A stretch of 64,000 nucleotides of DNA from Marinobacter sp. SS13-12 (GCF_030227115.1 NZ_JASSUA010000002.1:1-64000), one strand, 5' to 3'; positions 31,269-41,770 are shown, numbered from the stretch's first letter. Made by a program: numbers and translations. Notes: a model not told the origin generated them from the sequence alone.

Positions 31269-32426
31269 ATGTTTGAACTCGTCGATAATGTCCAGCAGAA
31301 CGCTGTCATTAAAGTAGTGGGAGTTGGCGGTGGTGGCGGCAATGCCGTTCGCCACATGCTCAACAGTGATATCGAAGGTGTGGAGTTCATCTGCGCCAAT
31401 ACCGACGCCCAGGCCCTGACGGACCTGGACGCACGTCAGATCATCCAGCTTGGTGGCAACATCACCAAGGGCCTGGGTGCCGGAGCAAATCCGGAAGTGG
31501 GGCGCCAGTCAGCCCTGGAAGACCGCGATCGCATCGCAGAGGCACTGAAAGGTGCTGATATGGTGTTCATTACCGCCGGCATGGGCGGCGGAACCGGTAC
31601 CGGTGCTGCGCCCGTAGTGGCCGAAGTGGCCCGCGAACTGGGCATCCTGACCGTGGCGGTGGTCACCAAGCCATTCATGTTTGAAGGCGGCAAGCGCATG
31701 AGCGTGGCTGACGCCGGTCTCAAGGAACTGGAAGAAACCGTTGACTCGCTGATCACCATCCCCAACGAAAAGTTGCTGGCGGTGATGGGCAAGAAAACCA
31801 GCCTGCTGGACGCGTTTGCCTCAGCCAACGACGTGCTGCTGGGCGCAGTTCAGGGTATTGCGGACCTGATTACCCGCAATGGAATGATTAATGTGGACTT
31901 TGCCGACGTAAAGACTGTCATGTCAGAAATGGGCAATGCCATGATGGGTACCGCGCGTGCTACCGGCGAGAACCGGGCCCGCGAAGCCGCAGAAGCCGCA
32001 GTACGCAGCCCGCTGCTGGAAGATATCAACCTGCAGGGCGCCAAGGGTATCCTGGTCAACATCACCGCGGGTATGGACCTCAACCTGGGCGAGTTTTCCG
32101 AGGTTGGCGATATTGTTCGTGAGTTCGCATCGGATTCCGCCACCGTTGTAGTGGGTACGGTGATCGATCCGGACATGACCGACGAACTCAAGGTGACAGT
32201 GGTTGCAACTGGCCTGGGTGGGGATCGCGAAAAGCCTACCAAGGTAGTGGATAACACCCGCAGCCTTGATGGCACAACGGATTACAATCAGCTTGATCGT
32301 CCGGCCGTGTTGCGCCGCAGGGCAGTCGCCCATGGCAACGTCGCGATTGATCACAGCAAGGACAGCGAAGAGCAGGGGGTCGACTATCTCGATATTCCCG
32401 CATTCCTTCGTCGTCAGGCTGACTGA
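31269..32426 (+). CDS. ftsZ: Cell division protein FtsZ
   Basis: FtsZ is the tubulin-like GTPase that forms the division ring. The GTP signature GGGTGTG is at residues 106-112. The T7 catalytic segment NVDFADVKTVM is present, and the conserved C-terminal tail DYLDIPAFLRRQAD is the docking site for FtsA, ZipA and others. The protein has 385 residues, close to E. coli (383). The gap of 99 bases from ftsA could hold a local promoter, but no clear box was found. The ribosome site is AAGGAG. Confidence 0.98.
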   Translation: MFELVDNVQQNAVIKVVGVGGGGGNAVRHMLNSDIEGVEFICANTDAQALTDLDARQIIQLGGNITKGLGAGANPEVGRQSALEDRDRIAEALKGADMVFITAGMGGGTGTGAAPVVAEVARELGILTVAVVTKPFMFEGGKRMSVADAGLKELEETVDSLITIPNEKLLAVMGKKTSLLDAFASANDVLLGAVQGIADLITRNGMINVDFADVKTVMSEMGNAMMGTARATGENRAREAAEAAVRSPLLEDINLQGAKGILVNITAGMDLNLGEFSEVGDIVREFASDSATVVVGTVIDPDMTDELKVTVVATGLGGDREKPTKVVDNTRSLDGTTDYNQLDRPAVLRRRAVAHGNVAIDHSKDSEEQGVDYLDIPAFLRRQAD

Positions 32427-32641
32427 TAGCCTGTTGCAGTTGCGTTCAGAAGTGGAACCATTTTCGCTGAATGGCGTGTGCTGTTTACCAATCCGGTCGT
32501 GGGCCGGTGGGCCAGTCCAGTAGTTACAGTAGTTACAAAGAGCTACGATTGGTTAAATGGTATTCAGTTTTACTTTCTGGTATTCTCCGGGCAGATTTTT
32601 GCCCAGACTATATCGCATTTATGTGACGGAAATATGTACCG

Positions 32642-33556
32642 ATGATCAGACAACGGACACTCAAAAACACCATCCGCGCCACTGGTGTCGGGCTTCACTC
32701 AGGTGAAAAGGTTTACCTGACCCTGAAGCCGGCACCCGTGGACTCGGGCATCGTATTCCGCCGCACCGATCTCGACCCTGTGGTCGACATTCGTGCCTGT
32801 GCGGAAAACGTGGGTGAGACCATGCTTTCCACGACACTGCTGAAAGACGGTGTCCGGGTTGCAACAGTAGAGCATTTGTTGTCAGCCATGGCTGGTCTCG
32901 GGATTGATAACTGCTTCGTCGAACTCAGTGCGGCGGAAGTGCCCATCATGGACGGCTCGGCCGGTCCTTTTGTGTTTCTTCTGCAGTCTGCCGGCATTGC
33001 CGAGCAGGACGCGGCCAAGCGTTTTATCCGCATAAAACGTGAAGTGACGGTTGAAGAAGGTGACAAGAAAGCGACTCTGCTGCCCTTCGAAGGCTTCAAG
33101 GTCAGTTTCGGCATCGACTTCGATCACCCTGTGTTCAAGGGGCGCGCCCAGACCGCTACCGTTGACTTCTCCAGCACGTCTTTCGTGAAGGAAGTCAGCC
33201 GCGCACGGACTTTCGGGTTCATGCGTGACATCGAGAAGTTGCGGGCGATGAACCTGGCACTGGGCGGAAGCGTGGATAACGCCATCGTCGTTGATGACTA
33301 CAAGATCCTCAACGAAGACGGGCTGCGTTACGACGATGAATTCGTCAAGCACAAGCTGCTGGATGCCATTGGTGATCTCTACCAGTTGGGTAACAGCCTG
33401 ATTGGCGAGTTCCGTGGTATAAAATCCGGCCATGACCTGAACAACAAGTTGCTGCGCAAGCTCAGGGCTGAAGAGGATGCATGGGAAGTTGTGACCTTTG
33501 ATGATGAGGCCGCTGCCCCGATTTCCTATATGAAACCTGTGCTGGCGGCGGGCTGA
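32642..33556 (+). CDS. lpxC: UDP-3-O-acyl-N-acetylglucosamine deacetylase
   Basis: LpxC is the zinc deacetylase that commits precursor to lipid A synthesis. The zinc ligands are visible in VEHLLSAM (His78) and [10 protein letters not shown] (His and Asp near residue 237). The protein has 304 residues, as in Pseudomonas and E. coli. The 215-base gap after ftsZ holds a perfect tandem repeat of AGTAGTTAC (32519-32536) and a promoter candidate, TTGGTT (32549-32554), 16 bases, TACTTT (32571-32576), so lpxC probably also has its own promoter. Confidence 0.98.
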   Translation: MIRQRTLKNTIRATGVGLHSGEKVYLTLKPAPVDSGIVFRRTDLDPVVDIRACAENVGETMLSTTLLKDGVRVATVEHLLSAMAGLGIDNCFVELSAAEVPIMDGSAGPFVFLLQSAGIAEQDAAKRFIRIKREVTVEEGDKKATLLPFEGFKVSFGIDFDHPVFKGRAQTATVDFSSTSFVKEVSRARTFGFMRDIEKLRAMNLALGGSVDNAIVVDDYKILNEDGLRYDDEFVKHKLLDAIGDLYQLGNSLIGEFRGIKSGHDLNNKLLRKLRAEEDAWEVVTFDDEAAAPISYMKPVLAAG

Positions 33557-33567
33557 GGCAGGACGCC

Positions 33568-34014
33568 TTAATCCCGGACGTGGCTTGCGAGTTTTTCGAG
33601 AACCTCGCGTAATTGTTTGTCCTTCGTGTGCCCGGCTTCCTCTTTGAGGAGCCGGGCATTTTCGTTACTCAGAGGTGTCATTTTCACCTTTGGGCGCTCG
33701 TTGAACCGGGGTGGCGCAACCTTCACCTTCAATTTCCAGACAAAGCGGAACAGCTCCTGTTTGCGCAGCTCTTCCATGATCTCATGCTGTCGGAACCGGA
33801 TCTGGCTGGCGGTAGTGGCCGTTGCAGCGGAAAGTATCAGTTCACCCTCTTTGCAGCTGACAAAGCGGGTGCCTTTGGCCAGGCTCTCCGGCAGTGCCGC
33901 GATAACCAGCTCTTCAGCCTGGGCATGATGCTGGGCCTTTGCCATCAGCCCCCGCAGGGTTGAGGCCCTGGAGAAACTGTCCGGGGTCAATTCGAGGTCC
34001 GTTTTCTTTTTCAT
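33568..34014 (-). CDS. dciA: DUF721 protein, DciA-type helicase loader
   Basis: The 148-residue protein is a DUF721 member. In bacteria without DnaC-type loaders, DciA binds the replicative helicase DnaB and helps load it. The N-terminal KH-like domain shows GTRFVSCKEGELILSAATATTASQIRFRQ (shown in part by the family as a surface strand-helix unit), followed by a lysine-rich disordered tail. Position between lpxC and secA on the opposite strand is the same as in Pseudomonas. It is convergent with lpxC with an 11-base gap. Confidence 0.85.
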   Translation of the reverse strand: MKKKTDLELTPDSFSRASTLRGLMAKAQHHAQAEELVIAALPESLAKGTRFVSCKEGELILSAATATTASQIRFRQHEIMEELRKQELFRFVWKLKVKVAPPRFNERPKVKMTPLSNENARLLKEEAGHTKDKQLREVLEKLASHVRD

Positions 34015-34325
34015 GGCAATCAGTAGTTCTCGACGACAACGGTAACGATTGGTTACACTTTTGAAAGGTTAATAGGCAGGGCCTGTATTACACTCGTTTT
34101 ACATCGCTTGAAGCGTGTATGTCCACGGGTGACGGTCATCGTATCAATTATAGTCGTTGCAATGGATAGCACGTGCGTATTCAGACACGGTTTATGCTGC
34201 CCAGGATTGAGTAGACGGAGAGGAGCTCCGCAATCTGGCAAAGGATGCCCCGGCAGGCCCAGTCAGAACACTCAGGATGCAACACTACAGGATCAGGTTG
34301 CGTCCCCATGAAACCAGAAGACGAT
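34015..34325. other. Divergent intergenic region, dciA / M23 peptidase
   Basis: About 310 bases with no supported gene. It must hold the promoters for dciA (minus) and the M23 peptidase (plus). TATAGT at 34149-34154 is a possible plus-strand -10, without a well-spaced -35. The M23 frame is open through the last 80 bases but lacks a ribosome site there. Nothing resembling a SecM arrest peptide was seen. Confidence 0.4.
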
Positions 34326-35261
34326 ATGAATATTATCCTTGTTGGCAAGCGCCATGGGAAATCCCGTGCGGTTTCGATAAACGCTCCGGTCGCAGCCGGC
34401 CTGGTCTTTATCGTAACCGCGCTGCTGGCCCTGGCAGGCTGGTCCGGTTATCAGGTGGCCCTTGGCCAGGTCGAGACGACCGAGCCCGCCGAGTCAGAGC
34501 TGGTGGCAGAGTGGCGCTCGAAACTGACTGAACAGAGAGACGAACTCGCGCAAATCGAGCAGAACGTACAGCAGCAGGTGGACGCCCTTACGCTTCGCCT
34601 GGGTGAAATGCAGGGTCGCCTGCTTCGTTTGGATGCGCTGGGGCAGCGTTTTGTGGAATCCGGCCTCGTGGCCAGTGACGAATTCGATTTTGATCAGCCC
34701 GCTGCAGTGGGCGGTCCCGAAGACAGTCTCGACGGTGACTCCTACACCGCCCCTGAACTCACCGGCATGATCGATCAGCTGGCACGGCGTATCGAAGACC
34801 GCGAGCAGCAACTGCGTATGCTGGACATGGTCACTTCCCGCCAGAAACTTGAAAAAGAGCTCTATGTACAAGGCCGCCCGATCACCTGGGGCTGGCTGTC
34901 GTCCAAGTATGGCTATCGCTCGGATCCCTTTAACGGAAAACGTACCTGGCATGCCGGAGTGGATCTGGCGGGCAAGGAAGGCAGCGATATCATCTCTGTT
35001 GCCGGCGGCGTGGTCACCTATGCCGATGAGCGCTACGGTTATGGCAATCTGGTGGAGGTTGACCACGGTGATGGCCTGGTGACCCGCTACGCTCACGCCA
35101 AGACGATCAAGGTCAAGGTGGGGGACGTTGTCCAGAAGGGTGAGGTGCTGGCGCTGATGGGCAGCACCGGGCGCTCTACCGGCCCTCACGTGCATTTTGA
35201 GGTCATCCGTAACGGCAAGTCCGAGAACCCGGAAACCTATATCAAGCGAGCCAGCCGCTAA
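34326..35261 (+). CDS. M23 family peptidoglycan endopeptidase, membrane-anchored
   Basis: A LytM/M23 zinc peptidase that probably acts on, or regulates action on, peptidoglycan in the periplasm. From the ATG at 34326 (MNIILVGKRHG) the protein has 311 residues: one N-terminal membrane helix (about 21-40), a coiled-coil region (about 55-100 and 150-180) and a C-terminal M23 domain with the zinc motifs HAGVDLAG and HVHFE, both complete. An ATG six codons earlier (34308) is possible. It lies between dciA and secA, as in Pseudomonas. Active residues are intact, so catalysis is likely. Confidence 0.9.
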   Translation: MNIILVGKRHGKSRAVSINAPVAAGLVFIVTALLALAGWSGYQVALGQVETTEPAESELVAEWRSKLTEQRDELAQIEQNVQQQVDALTLRLGEMQGRLLRLDALGQRFVESGLVASDEFDFDQPAAVGGPEDSLDGDSYTAPELTGMIDQLARRIEDREQQLRMLDMVTSRQKLEKELYVQGRPITWGWLSSKYGYRSDPFNGKRTWHAGVDLAGKEGSDIISVAGGVVTYADERYGYGNLVEVDHGDGLVTRYAHAKTIKVKVGDVVQKGEVLALMGSTGRSTGPHVHFEVIRNGKSENPETYIKRASR

Positions 35262-35371
35262 GCGGCTTGCCAGGCGCCCAGAGTGGCGTCTGACGCCTTC
35301 CTGTTGCCTCGGCCCGGCATCCTTTTTTCAATCTTTTCAGCGTTGTGACAGGCTTCTGTGAGGCCTGACTT

Positions 35372-35399
35372 TTGTACTGCCGCGAAATAAGGTTAGAAT
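35372..35399 (+). promoter_or_regulatory. secA promoter
   Basis: TTGTAC (35372-35377), 16 bases, TAGAAT (35394-35399) lies 38 bases before secA. This spacing is good. No secM-like upstream gene is present, so secA appears to be transcribed separately. Confidence 0.6.
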
Positions 35400-35436
35400 G
35401 CCGGCTTCCTCCGTTTAATCAAAGAAGCAGTGGTCT

Positions 35437-38184
35437 ATGTTCACAAAGCTTGCAACCAAGATGTTCGGCAGTAAGAACGCCAGAGAAATCAAGCGAATGC
35501 GCAAAACTGTCTCGCGCATTAACGAACTTGAAGAGCAGTATGGCAATTTGTCCGACACCGAGTTGCAGGGAAAGACTGCAGAATTCCGCCGCCGTTTTGA
35601 TGAAGGCGAAAGTCTGGATGCGCTGCTTCCGGAAGCCTTTGCCACCACCCGGGAAGCCAGCCGGCGGGTAATGGGAATGCGCCATTACGACGTGCAGATG
35701 GTCGGTGGTATTACGCTGCACGAGGGCCGGATTTCCGAGATGAAAACCGGTGAGGGTAAAACCCTGGTGGCCACGCTGGCGGTTTACCTGAACGCACTGA
35801 CCGGAAAAGGCGTTCACCTGGTGACGGTGAACGATTACCTGGCCCGCCGGGATGCCGAGTGGATGGGCAAGCTCTATCGTTTTCTGGGCCTTCAGGTGGG
35901 CGTTGTCGCCGCCGGTCAGCCCCAGGAAGAGAAGCGTGCTGCCTATCAGGCCGACATTACCTACGGCACCAACAACGAGTTCGGCTTTGATTACCTGCGG
36001 GACAACATGGCGTTCAGCACCGAAGACAAGGTGCAGCGCGGATTGCACTTCGCCATTGTCGACGAAGTGGACTCCATCCTTATCGACGAGGCCCGTACGC
36101 CCCTGATCATCTCCGGTGCTGCCGAAGACAGCTCGAAACTCTACCAGGCCATCAATGAACTGGTGCCCAGGCTCGAACAGGGCGAAGTCAGTGAAGAAGA
36201 TGCCGAACCCAGCGGCGACTTCACCATTGATGAGAAGTCCCGTCAGGTAGAACTGACTGAAAGTGGTCATGAGCGAGTAGAGGAACTGTTGCTGGAGCGC
36301 GGCCTGTTGAAAGAAGGCGAGAGCCTTTATTCCGCCGCCAATCTCAGCCTGTTGCACCATATCCATTCAGCCCTCAGGGCGCACCACCTGTTCCAGAAAG
36401 ATGTGGACTATATCGTTCAGGGTGACCAGGTGGTCATCGTGGATGAGCATACCGGCCGCACCATGCCCGGCCGCCGCTGGAGTGAAGGCCTGCACCAGGC
36501 GATCGAGGCCAAGGAAGGTGTCCGTATCCAGGCGGAGAGTCAGACCCTGGCTTCCACCACCTTCCAGAACTATTTCCGTCTTTACGACAAGCTGGCCGGC
36601 ATGACCGGTACTGCCGACACCGAAGCCTTCGAGTTCCGCCAGATCTATGGCCTGGACGTGGTGGTTATTCCGCCCAACAAGCCGATTCAGCGGATCGACT
36701 ACAACGACCTGATCTACCTGACCCAGGATGAAAAGTTCCACGCCATCATTGACGAGATCAAGGACGTAACGACCGAAGGGCGACCGATCCTTGTGGGTAC
36801 CGCTTCCATTGAGGCATCCGAGCTGTTGTCCATGTTGCTCAAGAAGGCGCGGATTGATCACAAGATCCTGAACGCCAAGCAGCACGAAAGCGAAGCCCAG
36901 ATCATCGCCCAGGCCGGCCGCCCCGGCGCTGTCACCATTGCCACCAACATGGCGGGCCGTGGTACCGACATCGTGCTGGGCGGTAACTGGGAATTCGAGG
37001 TCGCGGGTCTGGACAACCCCACCGAAGAAGAAGTTCCCCGTATCAAGGCCGAGTGGACCGAGCGACACAACCAGGTGCTGGAGGCCGGAGGCCTGCACAT
37101 CATTGGTACCGAGCGGCACGAGTCCCGCCGTATCGACAACCAGCTCCGTGGTCGTGCCGGTCGTCAGGGTGACCCTGGCTCGTCGCGTTTCTTCCTGTCC
37201 CTGGAAGACAACCTGATGCGGATCTTCGCCCCGGACCGGGTGAAGAGCCTGATGCAGGCCATGGGCATGAAGAAAGGCGAGGCCATCGAACATCGCATGG
37301 TCACCAACGCCATCGAGAAGTCCCAGCGCAAGGTGGAAGGCCGCAACTTCGATATGCGCAAAACCCTGCTGGAATACGATGACGTTGCCAATGATCAGCG
37401 TACGGTGATCTACGACCAGCGTAACGAGGTAATGTCCTCGGAAGACATCTCTGACATGGTCAAGACCATCCGCGAGGACGTTGTCGACTCGTTGATCAGC
37501 GAATTCATTCCGCCGCAAAGCATGCCTGAGCAATGGGATGTGCCCGGCCTTGAAAGCCAGTTGCAGTCGGAACTGGCCATTAGCCTGCCGGTTCAGAAGT
37601 GGCTGGATGAAGACAGCAAGCTGTTCGAGGAAAATCTCAGGCAGCGGATTCTGGACGAAATTGTCGCAGCCTACGAGGCCAAGGAAGAAATTGCCGGTTC
37701 CGAGCCCATGCGTAAGTTCGAGAAGCAGGTGTTCCTGCAGGTGCTTGATACCCTGTGGAAGGAACACCTGTCGAACATGGATCATCTGCGCCGTGGTATC
37801 CATCTGCGTGGTTATGCCCAGAAGAATCCGAAGCAGGAGTACAAACGCGAGGCGTTTAACCTGTTTGAAACCATGCTGGAAACCATGAAGCGCGATGTGG
37901 TGCGGGTGCTTTCCCACGTTCGCGTGCAGAGCCGTGAAGAAATGGAAGAGGTGGAGCGTCGCCGCAAGGAAGAGCTGGAGCGTGAGCTTGCCCAGGCCCG
38001 TCTGCGCCACGATGAGACCAGTGCCACTGGCCAGAAGCAGGATGACACTGCCGGTGCTTCCGGTGCTCAACCCCAGGGCACGCCGGAGACCTTTGTGCGA
38101 CAGGACAGGAAAGTGGGGCGCAACGAGCCTTGTCCGTGTGGGTCTGGCAAGAAATACAAGCAGTGTTGCGGAAAGGTCAGCTGA
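35437..38184 (+). CDS. secA: Preprotein translocase ATPase SecA
   Basis: SecA is the motor that drives unfolded proteins through SecYEG. The Walker A segment reads [11 protein letters not shown], the DEAD-like Walker B is [14 protein letters not shown], and NMAGRGTDI with [12 protein letters not shown] form the second motor domain. The C-terminus ends in the zinc and SecB-binding motif [13 protein letters not shown]. The protein has 915 residues against 901 in E. coli. A strong terminator follows 28 bases after the stop. Confidence 0.98.
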   Translation: MFTKLATKMFGSKNAREIKRMRKTVSRINELEEQYGNLSDTELQGKTAEFRRRFDEGESLDALLPEAFATTREASRRVMGMRHYDVQMVGGITLHEGRISEMKTGEGKTLVATLAVYLNALTGKGVHLVTVNDYLARRDAEWMGKLYRFLGLQVGVVAAGQPQEEKRAAYQADITYGTNNEFGFDYLRDNMAFSTEDKVQRGLHFAIVDEVDSILIDEARTPLIISGAAEDSSKLYQAINELVPRLEQGEVSEEDAEPSGDFTIDEKSRQVELTESGHERVEELLLERGLLKEGESLYSAANLSLLHHIHSALRAHHLFQKDVDYIVQGDQVVIVDEHTGRTMPGRRWSEGLHQAIEAKEGVRIQAESQTLASTTFQNYFRLYDKLAGMTGTADTEAFEFRQIYGLDVVVIPPNKPIQRIDYNDLIYLTQDEKFHAIIDEIKDVTTEGRPILVGTASIEASELLSMLLKKARIDHKILNAKQHESEAQIIAQAGRPGAVTIATNMAGRGTDIVLGGNWEFEVAGLDNPTEEEVPRIKAEWTERHNQVLEAGGLHIIGTERHESRRIDNQLRGRAGRQGDPGSSRFFLSLEDNLMRIFAPDRVKSLMQAMGMKKGEAIEHRMVTNAIEKSQRKVEGRNFDMRKTLLEYDDVANDQRTVIYDQRNEVMSSEDISDMVKTIREDVVDSLISEFIPPQSMPEQWDVPGLESQLQSELAISLPVQKWLDEDSKLFEENLRQRILDEIVAAYEAKEEIAGSEPMRKFEKQVFLQVLDTLWKEHLSNMDHLRRGIHLRGYAQKNPKQEYKREAFNLFETMLETMKRDVVRVLSHVRVQSREEMEEVERRRKEELERELAQARLRHDETSATGQKQDDTAGASGAQPQGTPETFVRQDRKVGRNEPCPCGSGKKYKQCCGKVS

Positions 38185-38211
38185 TTTCCGGTACTGACCA
38201 GTAGAATAACG

Positions 38212-38247
38212 ACCCGCACCCTGACCCTGTCAGGCTGCGGGTTTTTC
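38212..38247 (+). terminator. Terminator after secA
   Basis: ACCCGCA (38212-38218) pairs with TGCGGGT (38236-38242) and an inner CCTGAC (38220-38225) pairs with GTCAGG (38229-38234). The 13-pair stem is followed by TTTTTC. Confidence 0.92.
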
Positions 38248-38279
38248 GTTTGGTAGCTGTAGATAAAAGGAGAACGAAG

Positions 38280-39497
38280 ATGGCAGTTGGTCCAGGAACC
38301 TTGCCGACATTTTTCCCGGTTTCCGGGGTGAAGCTGGGCATCGGTAGCGCCGGCATCAAAAAACCGGGTAAAAAGGACCTGGTGGTCATTGAGCTGGCCC
38401 CGGGTAGCCGTGTGGCGGGTATCTTTACCCGAAACCAGTTCTGCGCGGCTCCGGTTCACATTACCCGCCGCCACCTTGCCAGCGATGCACCCCGTTACCT
38501 GCTGATCAACACCGGCAATGCCAACGCGGGTACGGGTGAGCAGGGCATGAAAGATGCCCAGGCCTGCTGCCAGGCGCTGGCAGATCATGCTGGCGTAGCT
38601 ACCGGGGCCATACTGCCGTTCTCCACGGGTGTCATTGGTGAGCCGCTGCCGGTGGATAAAATTGTCAACGCCCTGCCGCAAGCGCTGAACGATGTTTCCG
38701 AATCCCACTGGGCCGAAGCTGCCTCCGGCATCATGACCACCGATACCCGTCCCAAGGGTGCAACCCGCCAGATTGAGCTGAACGGCCACAGGGTTTCCAT
38801 TTCCGGTATCAGCAAAGGCGCCGGCATGATTCGCCCCAACATGGCCACCATGCTCGGGTTTATTGCTACCGACGCAAAGATTGCACCGGATGTGTTGTCG
38901 TCACTGGCTTCGGAACTGGGGGAAAAGTCCTTCAACCGCATTACCATCGATGGTGACACTTCCACCAACGACGCCTGTATGCTGATCGCCAGTGGTCAAT
39001 ACGGCGGTCCGGAGATCACCTCCGACAGCCCATGCCTGCCTGAACTCAGAGCAGCGCTGCAGGACGTGTTCCTAGAATTGGCTCACGCCATTGTCCGGGA
39101 CGGAGAGGGTGCCACCAAGTTTGTCACCATCGAAGTCAGCCGGGCCGGTTCCGTTGAGGAGGCTCTGGACGTCGCCTACACCGTTGCCCACTCACCCCTG
39201 GTCAAGACTGCTCTGTTCGCTTCCGACCCCAACTGGGGCCGGATCCTGGCGGCTGTGGGTCGTGCCGGGGTCGACGGACTGGACCTGAATGCCCTCGAAA
39301 TCTGGCTGGGGGATGTCTGCCTGGTACGCAATGGCGGCCGCGCTGAGGATTACAGTGAGTCCCGTGGACAGGCGGTGATGAGTGGCGAGGAAATTACCAT
39401 TCACATTGATCTGAAGCGTGGCGAAGTCATGGAGCGGGTGTGGACCTGCGACTTCTCCCACGACTATGTCACCATTAATGCCGAGTACCGCACCTGA
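38280..39497 (+). CDS. argJ: Glutamate N-acetyltransferase / amino-acid acetyltransferase
   Basis: ArgJ moves the acetyl group from N-acetylornithine to glutamate, recycling it in arginine synthesis. It self-cleaves between Ala and Thr in the conserved MATMLG segment, seen here as MIRPNMATMLGFIATDA. SGISKGAGM and ITIDGDTSTNDACML are other signatures. The start is the ATG at 38280 with AAAAGGAG upstream, giving 405 residues; the open frame 30 bases upstream is unsupported. Whether it is mono- or bifunctional cannot be decided here. Confidence 0.96.
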   Translation: MAVGPGTLPTFFPVSGVKLGIGSAGIKKPGKKDLVVIELAPGSRVAGIFTRNQFCAAPVHITRRHLASDAPRYLLINTGNANAGTGEQGMKDAQACCQALADHAGVATGAILPFSTGVIGEPLPVDKIVNALPQALNDVSESHWAEAASGIMTTDTRPKGATRQIELNGHRVSISGISKGAGMIRPNMATMLGFIATDAKIAPDVLSSLASELGEKSFNRITIDGDTSTNDACMLIASGQYGGPEITSDSPCLPELRAALQDVFLELAHAIVRDGEGATKFVTIEVSRAGSVEEALDVAYTVAHSPLVKTALFASDPNWGRILAAVGRAGVDGLDLNALEIWLGDVCLVRNGGRAEDYSESRGQAVMSGEEITIHIDLKRGEVMERVWTCDFSHDYVTINAEYRT

Positions 39498-39499
39498 TC

Positions 39500-40462
39500 A
39501 TGGCCGTTGTTCCGGAAATACACGTTGCGGTGGGAGTCATTTTCCGCAACGGCAAAGTGCTGATCGCCCGCCGCCCCGAGCATGTCCACCAGGGCGGCCT
39601 TCTGGAGTTTCCGGGGGGCAAGGTGGAAGAGGGCGAGACGGTTCAACAGGCACTGGTCAGGGAAATCCGGGAAGAAACCGGGTTGCGAATTGCCCCGGAG
39701 TCCCTTGAGCCGGTCATAGAGGTTCGCCACGACTACGGCGACAAGCGGGTGTTTCTCGATGTCTGGGAAACGTCTTCAGCCGAGGGAGATCCAGAGGGCC
39801 GCGAGGGTCAGGAAATACGCTGGCTTGATGTCCGCGAGCTGACCGATGTGGATTTCCCCGTTGCGAACCGGCCGATTATCCGTGCGCTGCGACTCCCCCG
39901 CCAATATGCCATTACCGGCACGGCAGAAAACGAGGATGTTCTTCTCAGGAGGCTACAGCAAAGCGCGGAAAGTGGTGGACCGGAATTTACGCTGCTCAGG
40001 GCCCCGGAGTTAAGCATCGAGGCGTACACCCGGCTGGCAGACCGGGCACTGGAAATCTGTCAGGCATCCGATTCCATGCTGATGCTGCACGGGTCCCCCT
40101 CCCTGATCGAACATCTTCCGCAGGCCCGGGGTGTGCATCTGCCGTGGCGTGAAGCCAGGCAGTTTGCCACCCGCCCCATCGCTGACAATTACCTGCTGGC
40201 GGTCTCCTGTCACAATGAAGGGGAAATTGCCCATGCGGTACAGTTACAGGCAGATTTCATTACCCTTGGCCCGGTAAATCCTACCCCCTCCCATCCTGGC
40301 GCGCCCGGTATGGGCTGGCGTCGTTTCCGGGCCTTGGTAGCGGCCTCGACAGTCCCGGTTTATGCGCTGGGCGGTCTGTCTTTGACAGATATTGACGAAG
40401 CTCGCCGTGCTGGTGCCCAGGGTATTGCCGGTATCAGTTTCTGGTGGTCAGACGTCGGATAA
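39500..40462 (+). CDS. Nudix hydrolase (MutT-like) fused to a ThiE/TenI-like domain
   Basis: The N-terminal half (about residues 1-135) is a MutT-type Nudix hydrolase, with the Nudix box running from GGKVEEGE to REIREETGL. This type removes oxidised dGTP from the nucleotide pool. The C-terminal half (about 145-320) resembles thiamine phosphate synthase or TenI: it has ITLGPVNPTPSHPG and VPVYALGGLS, the phosphate-binding part of the TIM barrel. Such fusions are known in pseudomonads next to argJ or secA. The role of the second domain is unclear. It starts 2 bases after argJ and is cotranscribed. Confidence 0.9.
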   Translation: MAVVPEIHVAVGVIFRNGKVLIARRPEHVHQGGLLEFPGGKVEEGETVQQALVREIREETGLRIAPESLEPVIEVRHDYGDKRVFLDVWETSSAEGDPEGREGQEIRWLDVRELTDVDFPVANRPIIRALRLPRQYAITGTAENEDVLLRRLQQSAESGGPEFTLLRAPELSIEAYTRLADRALEICQASDSMLMLHGSPSLIEHLPQARGVHLPWREARQFATRPIADNYLLAVSCHNEGEIAHAVQLQADFITLGPVNPTPSHPGAPGMGWRRFRALVAASTVPVYALGGLSLTDIDEARRAGAQGIAGISFWWSDVG

Positions 40463-40490
40463 TGATCAGGCCGCAGAGCCTGTGCCCTCT

Positions 40491-40498
40491 GGTATGAT
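40491..40498 (+). promoter_or_regulatory. Possible extended -10 promoter of moaC
   Basis: TGGTATGAT fits an extended -10 element (TG, one base, TATGAT at 40493-40498) 42 bases before moaC. No -35 is apparent, as is common for this class. Confidence 0.4.
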
Positions 40499-40539
40499 AG
40501 GCGAAACCAAAACCCACCCGATGATCCCCTGGAGCGATT

Positions 40540-41028
40540 GTGAGCAAACTGACGCATCTTGATGAAAAAGGCGCCGCACGTATGGTTGACGTGACGTCCA
40601 AGGCCGTCACCGAACGAGAGGCCAGAGCGGAAGCTCTGATCAGGATGGCGCCTGAAACCCTCGCCATGATCGTTGAGGGTCAGCACCCCAAGGGTGATGT
40701 GCTGGCAGTCGCGCGGGTGGCAGGCATCATGGCGGCCAAGAAAACCCACGACCTGATTCCTCTGTGCCATGCGCTGAACCTGACCTCAGTTAAAGTGGAG
40801 CTGACGCCGGGCAAGGATGGTGCGTCGGTGCATATTGCCACGCTGTGTAAACTCTCGGGGCAGACGGGGGTCGAAATGGAGGCCCTGACGGCTGCCAGTG
40901 TGGCCGCGCTGACGCTCTACGACATGTGCAAGGCGGTTGATCGCGGTATGGTGGTGGATAATGTCCGCCTGCTGGAGAAGAAGGGCGGTCGCAGCGGCCA
41001 TTGGTCTGCTTCAGGCTCCGGTTCGTAA
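40540..41028 (+). CDS. moaC: Cyclic pyranopterin monophosphate synthase
   Basis: MoaC makes cyclic pyranopterin monophosphate in molybdenum-cofactor synthesis. Signatures are [30 protein letters not shown] and [23 protein letters not shown]. The protein has 162 residues, as in E. coli (161). The start is GTG with GGAG upstream. No moaA, moaD or moaE lies in the window, so the rest of the pathway is elsewhere. Confidence 0.97.
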   Translation: MSKLTHLDEKGAARMVDVTSKAVTEREARAEALIRMAPETLAMIVEGQHPKGDVLAVARVAGIMAAKKTHDLIPLCHALNLTSVKVELTPGKDGASVHIATLCKLSGQTGVEMEALTAASVAALTLYDMCKAVDRGMVVDNVRLLEKKGGRSGHWSASGSGS

Positions 41029-41138
41029 GTGCTGTATACGTCAGCATTACCGGAGGAATGACCGTGCAGAGACTACGCCAGGAAGGTGGCCACGTGATAG
41101 AATGCGCGGCCCGATTGACTGAACCACGAGGAAGCACT

Positions 41139-41753
41139 GTGGCCGTTCGTTACATCCAGACATGCCGGTTGCCTACCCCTTTCGGCGTTTTCGACATGCA
41201 CGGTTTTGAGGAGCCGGACACCGGGAAGGAACATGTGGCCCTTACGCTGGGTGATCTTGGCAGTCCCGAGCCGATGCTGGCACGGACACACTCCGAATGC
41301 CTGACCGGCGATGCGCTCTACAGCATGCGTTGTGATTGCGGCTATCAGCTTGAGGAAGCGCTTCGCAGCATTGCCCGCGAAGGCCGTGGCATTCTGATGT
41401 ACTTACGCCAGGAAGGCCGGGGTATCGGCCTGTTGAACAAGATTCGCGCCTATAATCTGCAGGATCAGGGGGCAGATACGGTTGAAGCCAACGAGCAACT
41501 CGGTTTCGCCGCTGACCTGCGGGATTACACCATGTGCCGGGACATGCTGGAGCATCTGGGCATCAGCAGTCTGAGGCTGATGACCAACAACCCCCGCAAA
41601 GTGGATGCACTGACGGACCTGGGTATTGAAATTGCGGAACGTGTGCCGCTGCACGTGGGGCGTAACCCCCACAACGAGCATTACCTGAACACCAAGCAGA
41701 GCAAACTCGGACACTGGTTCGAGACTCATCAGGACGACGATCCCACCGTCTGA
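41139..41753 (+). CDS. ribA: GTP cyclohydrolase II
   Basis: RibA opens GTP to start riboflavin synthesis. The GTP and zinc region is [23 protein letters not shown], given here in parts as HSECLTGD and RCDCGYQ, and the catalytic loop is [17 protein letters not shown]. The protein has 204 residues from the GTG at 41139, which has GAGGAA upstream. An open frame continues 46 residues further upstream but does not match the family. It is convergent with dxs, 17 bases apart. Confidence 0.95.
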   Translation: MAVRYIQTCRLPTPFGVFDMHGFEEPDTGKEHVALTLGDLGSPEPMLARTHSECLTGDALYSMRCDCGYQLEEALRSIAREGRGILMYLRQEGRGIGLLNKIRAYNLQDQGADTVEANEQLGFAADLRDYTMCRDMLEHLGISSLRLMTNNPRKVDALTDLGIEIAERVPLHVGRNPHNEHYLNTKQSKLGHWFETHQDDDPTV

Positions 41754-41770
41754 TTCTTCCCGCTGTCCCA

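Noticed and set aside
35262..35436. A secM-type arrest peptide before secA
   Set aside because: No short frame with a signal peptide or an arrest motif; the upstream gene is an M23 peptidase that ends 175 bases earlier.
36367..38070. An open frame of 567 codons on the minus strand
   Set aside because: Antisense to secA, with no domain or ribosome site.
41001..41138. N-terminal extension of RibA
   Set aside because: The 46 extra residues do not match GTP cyclohydrolase II, and the GTG at 41139 has a good ribosome site at the family start.
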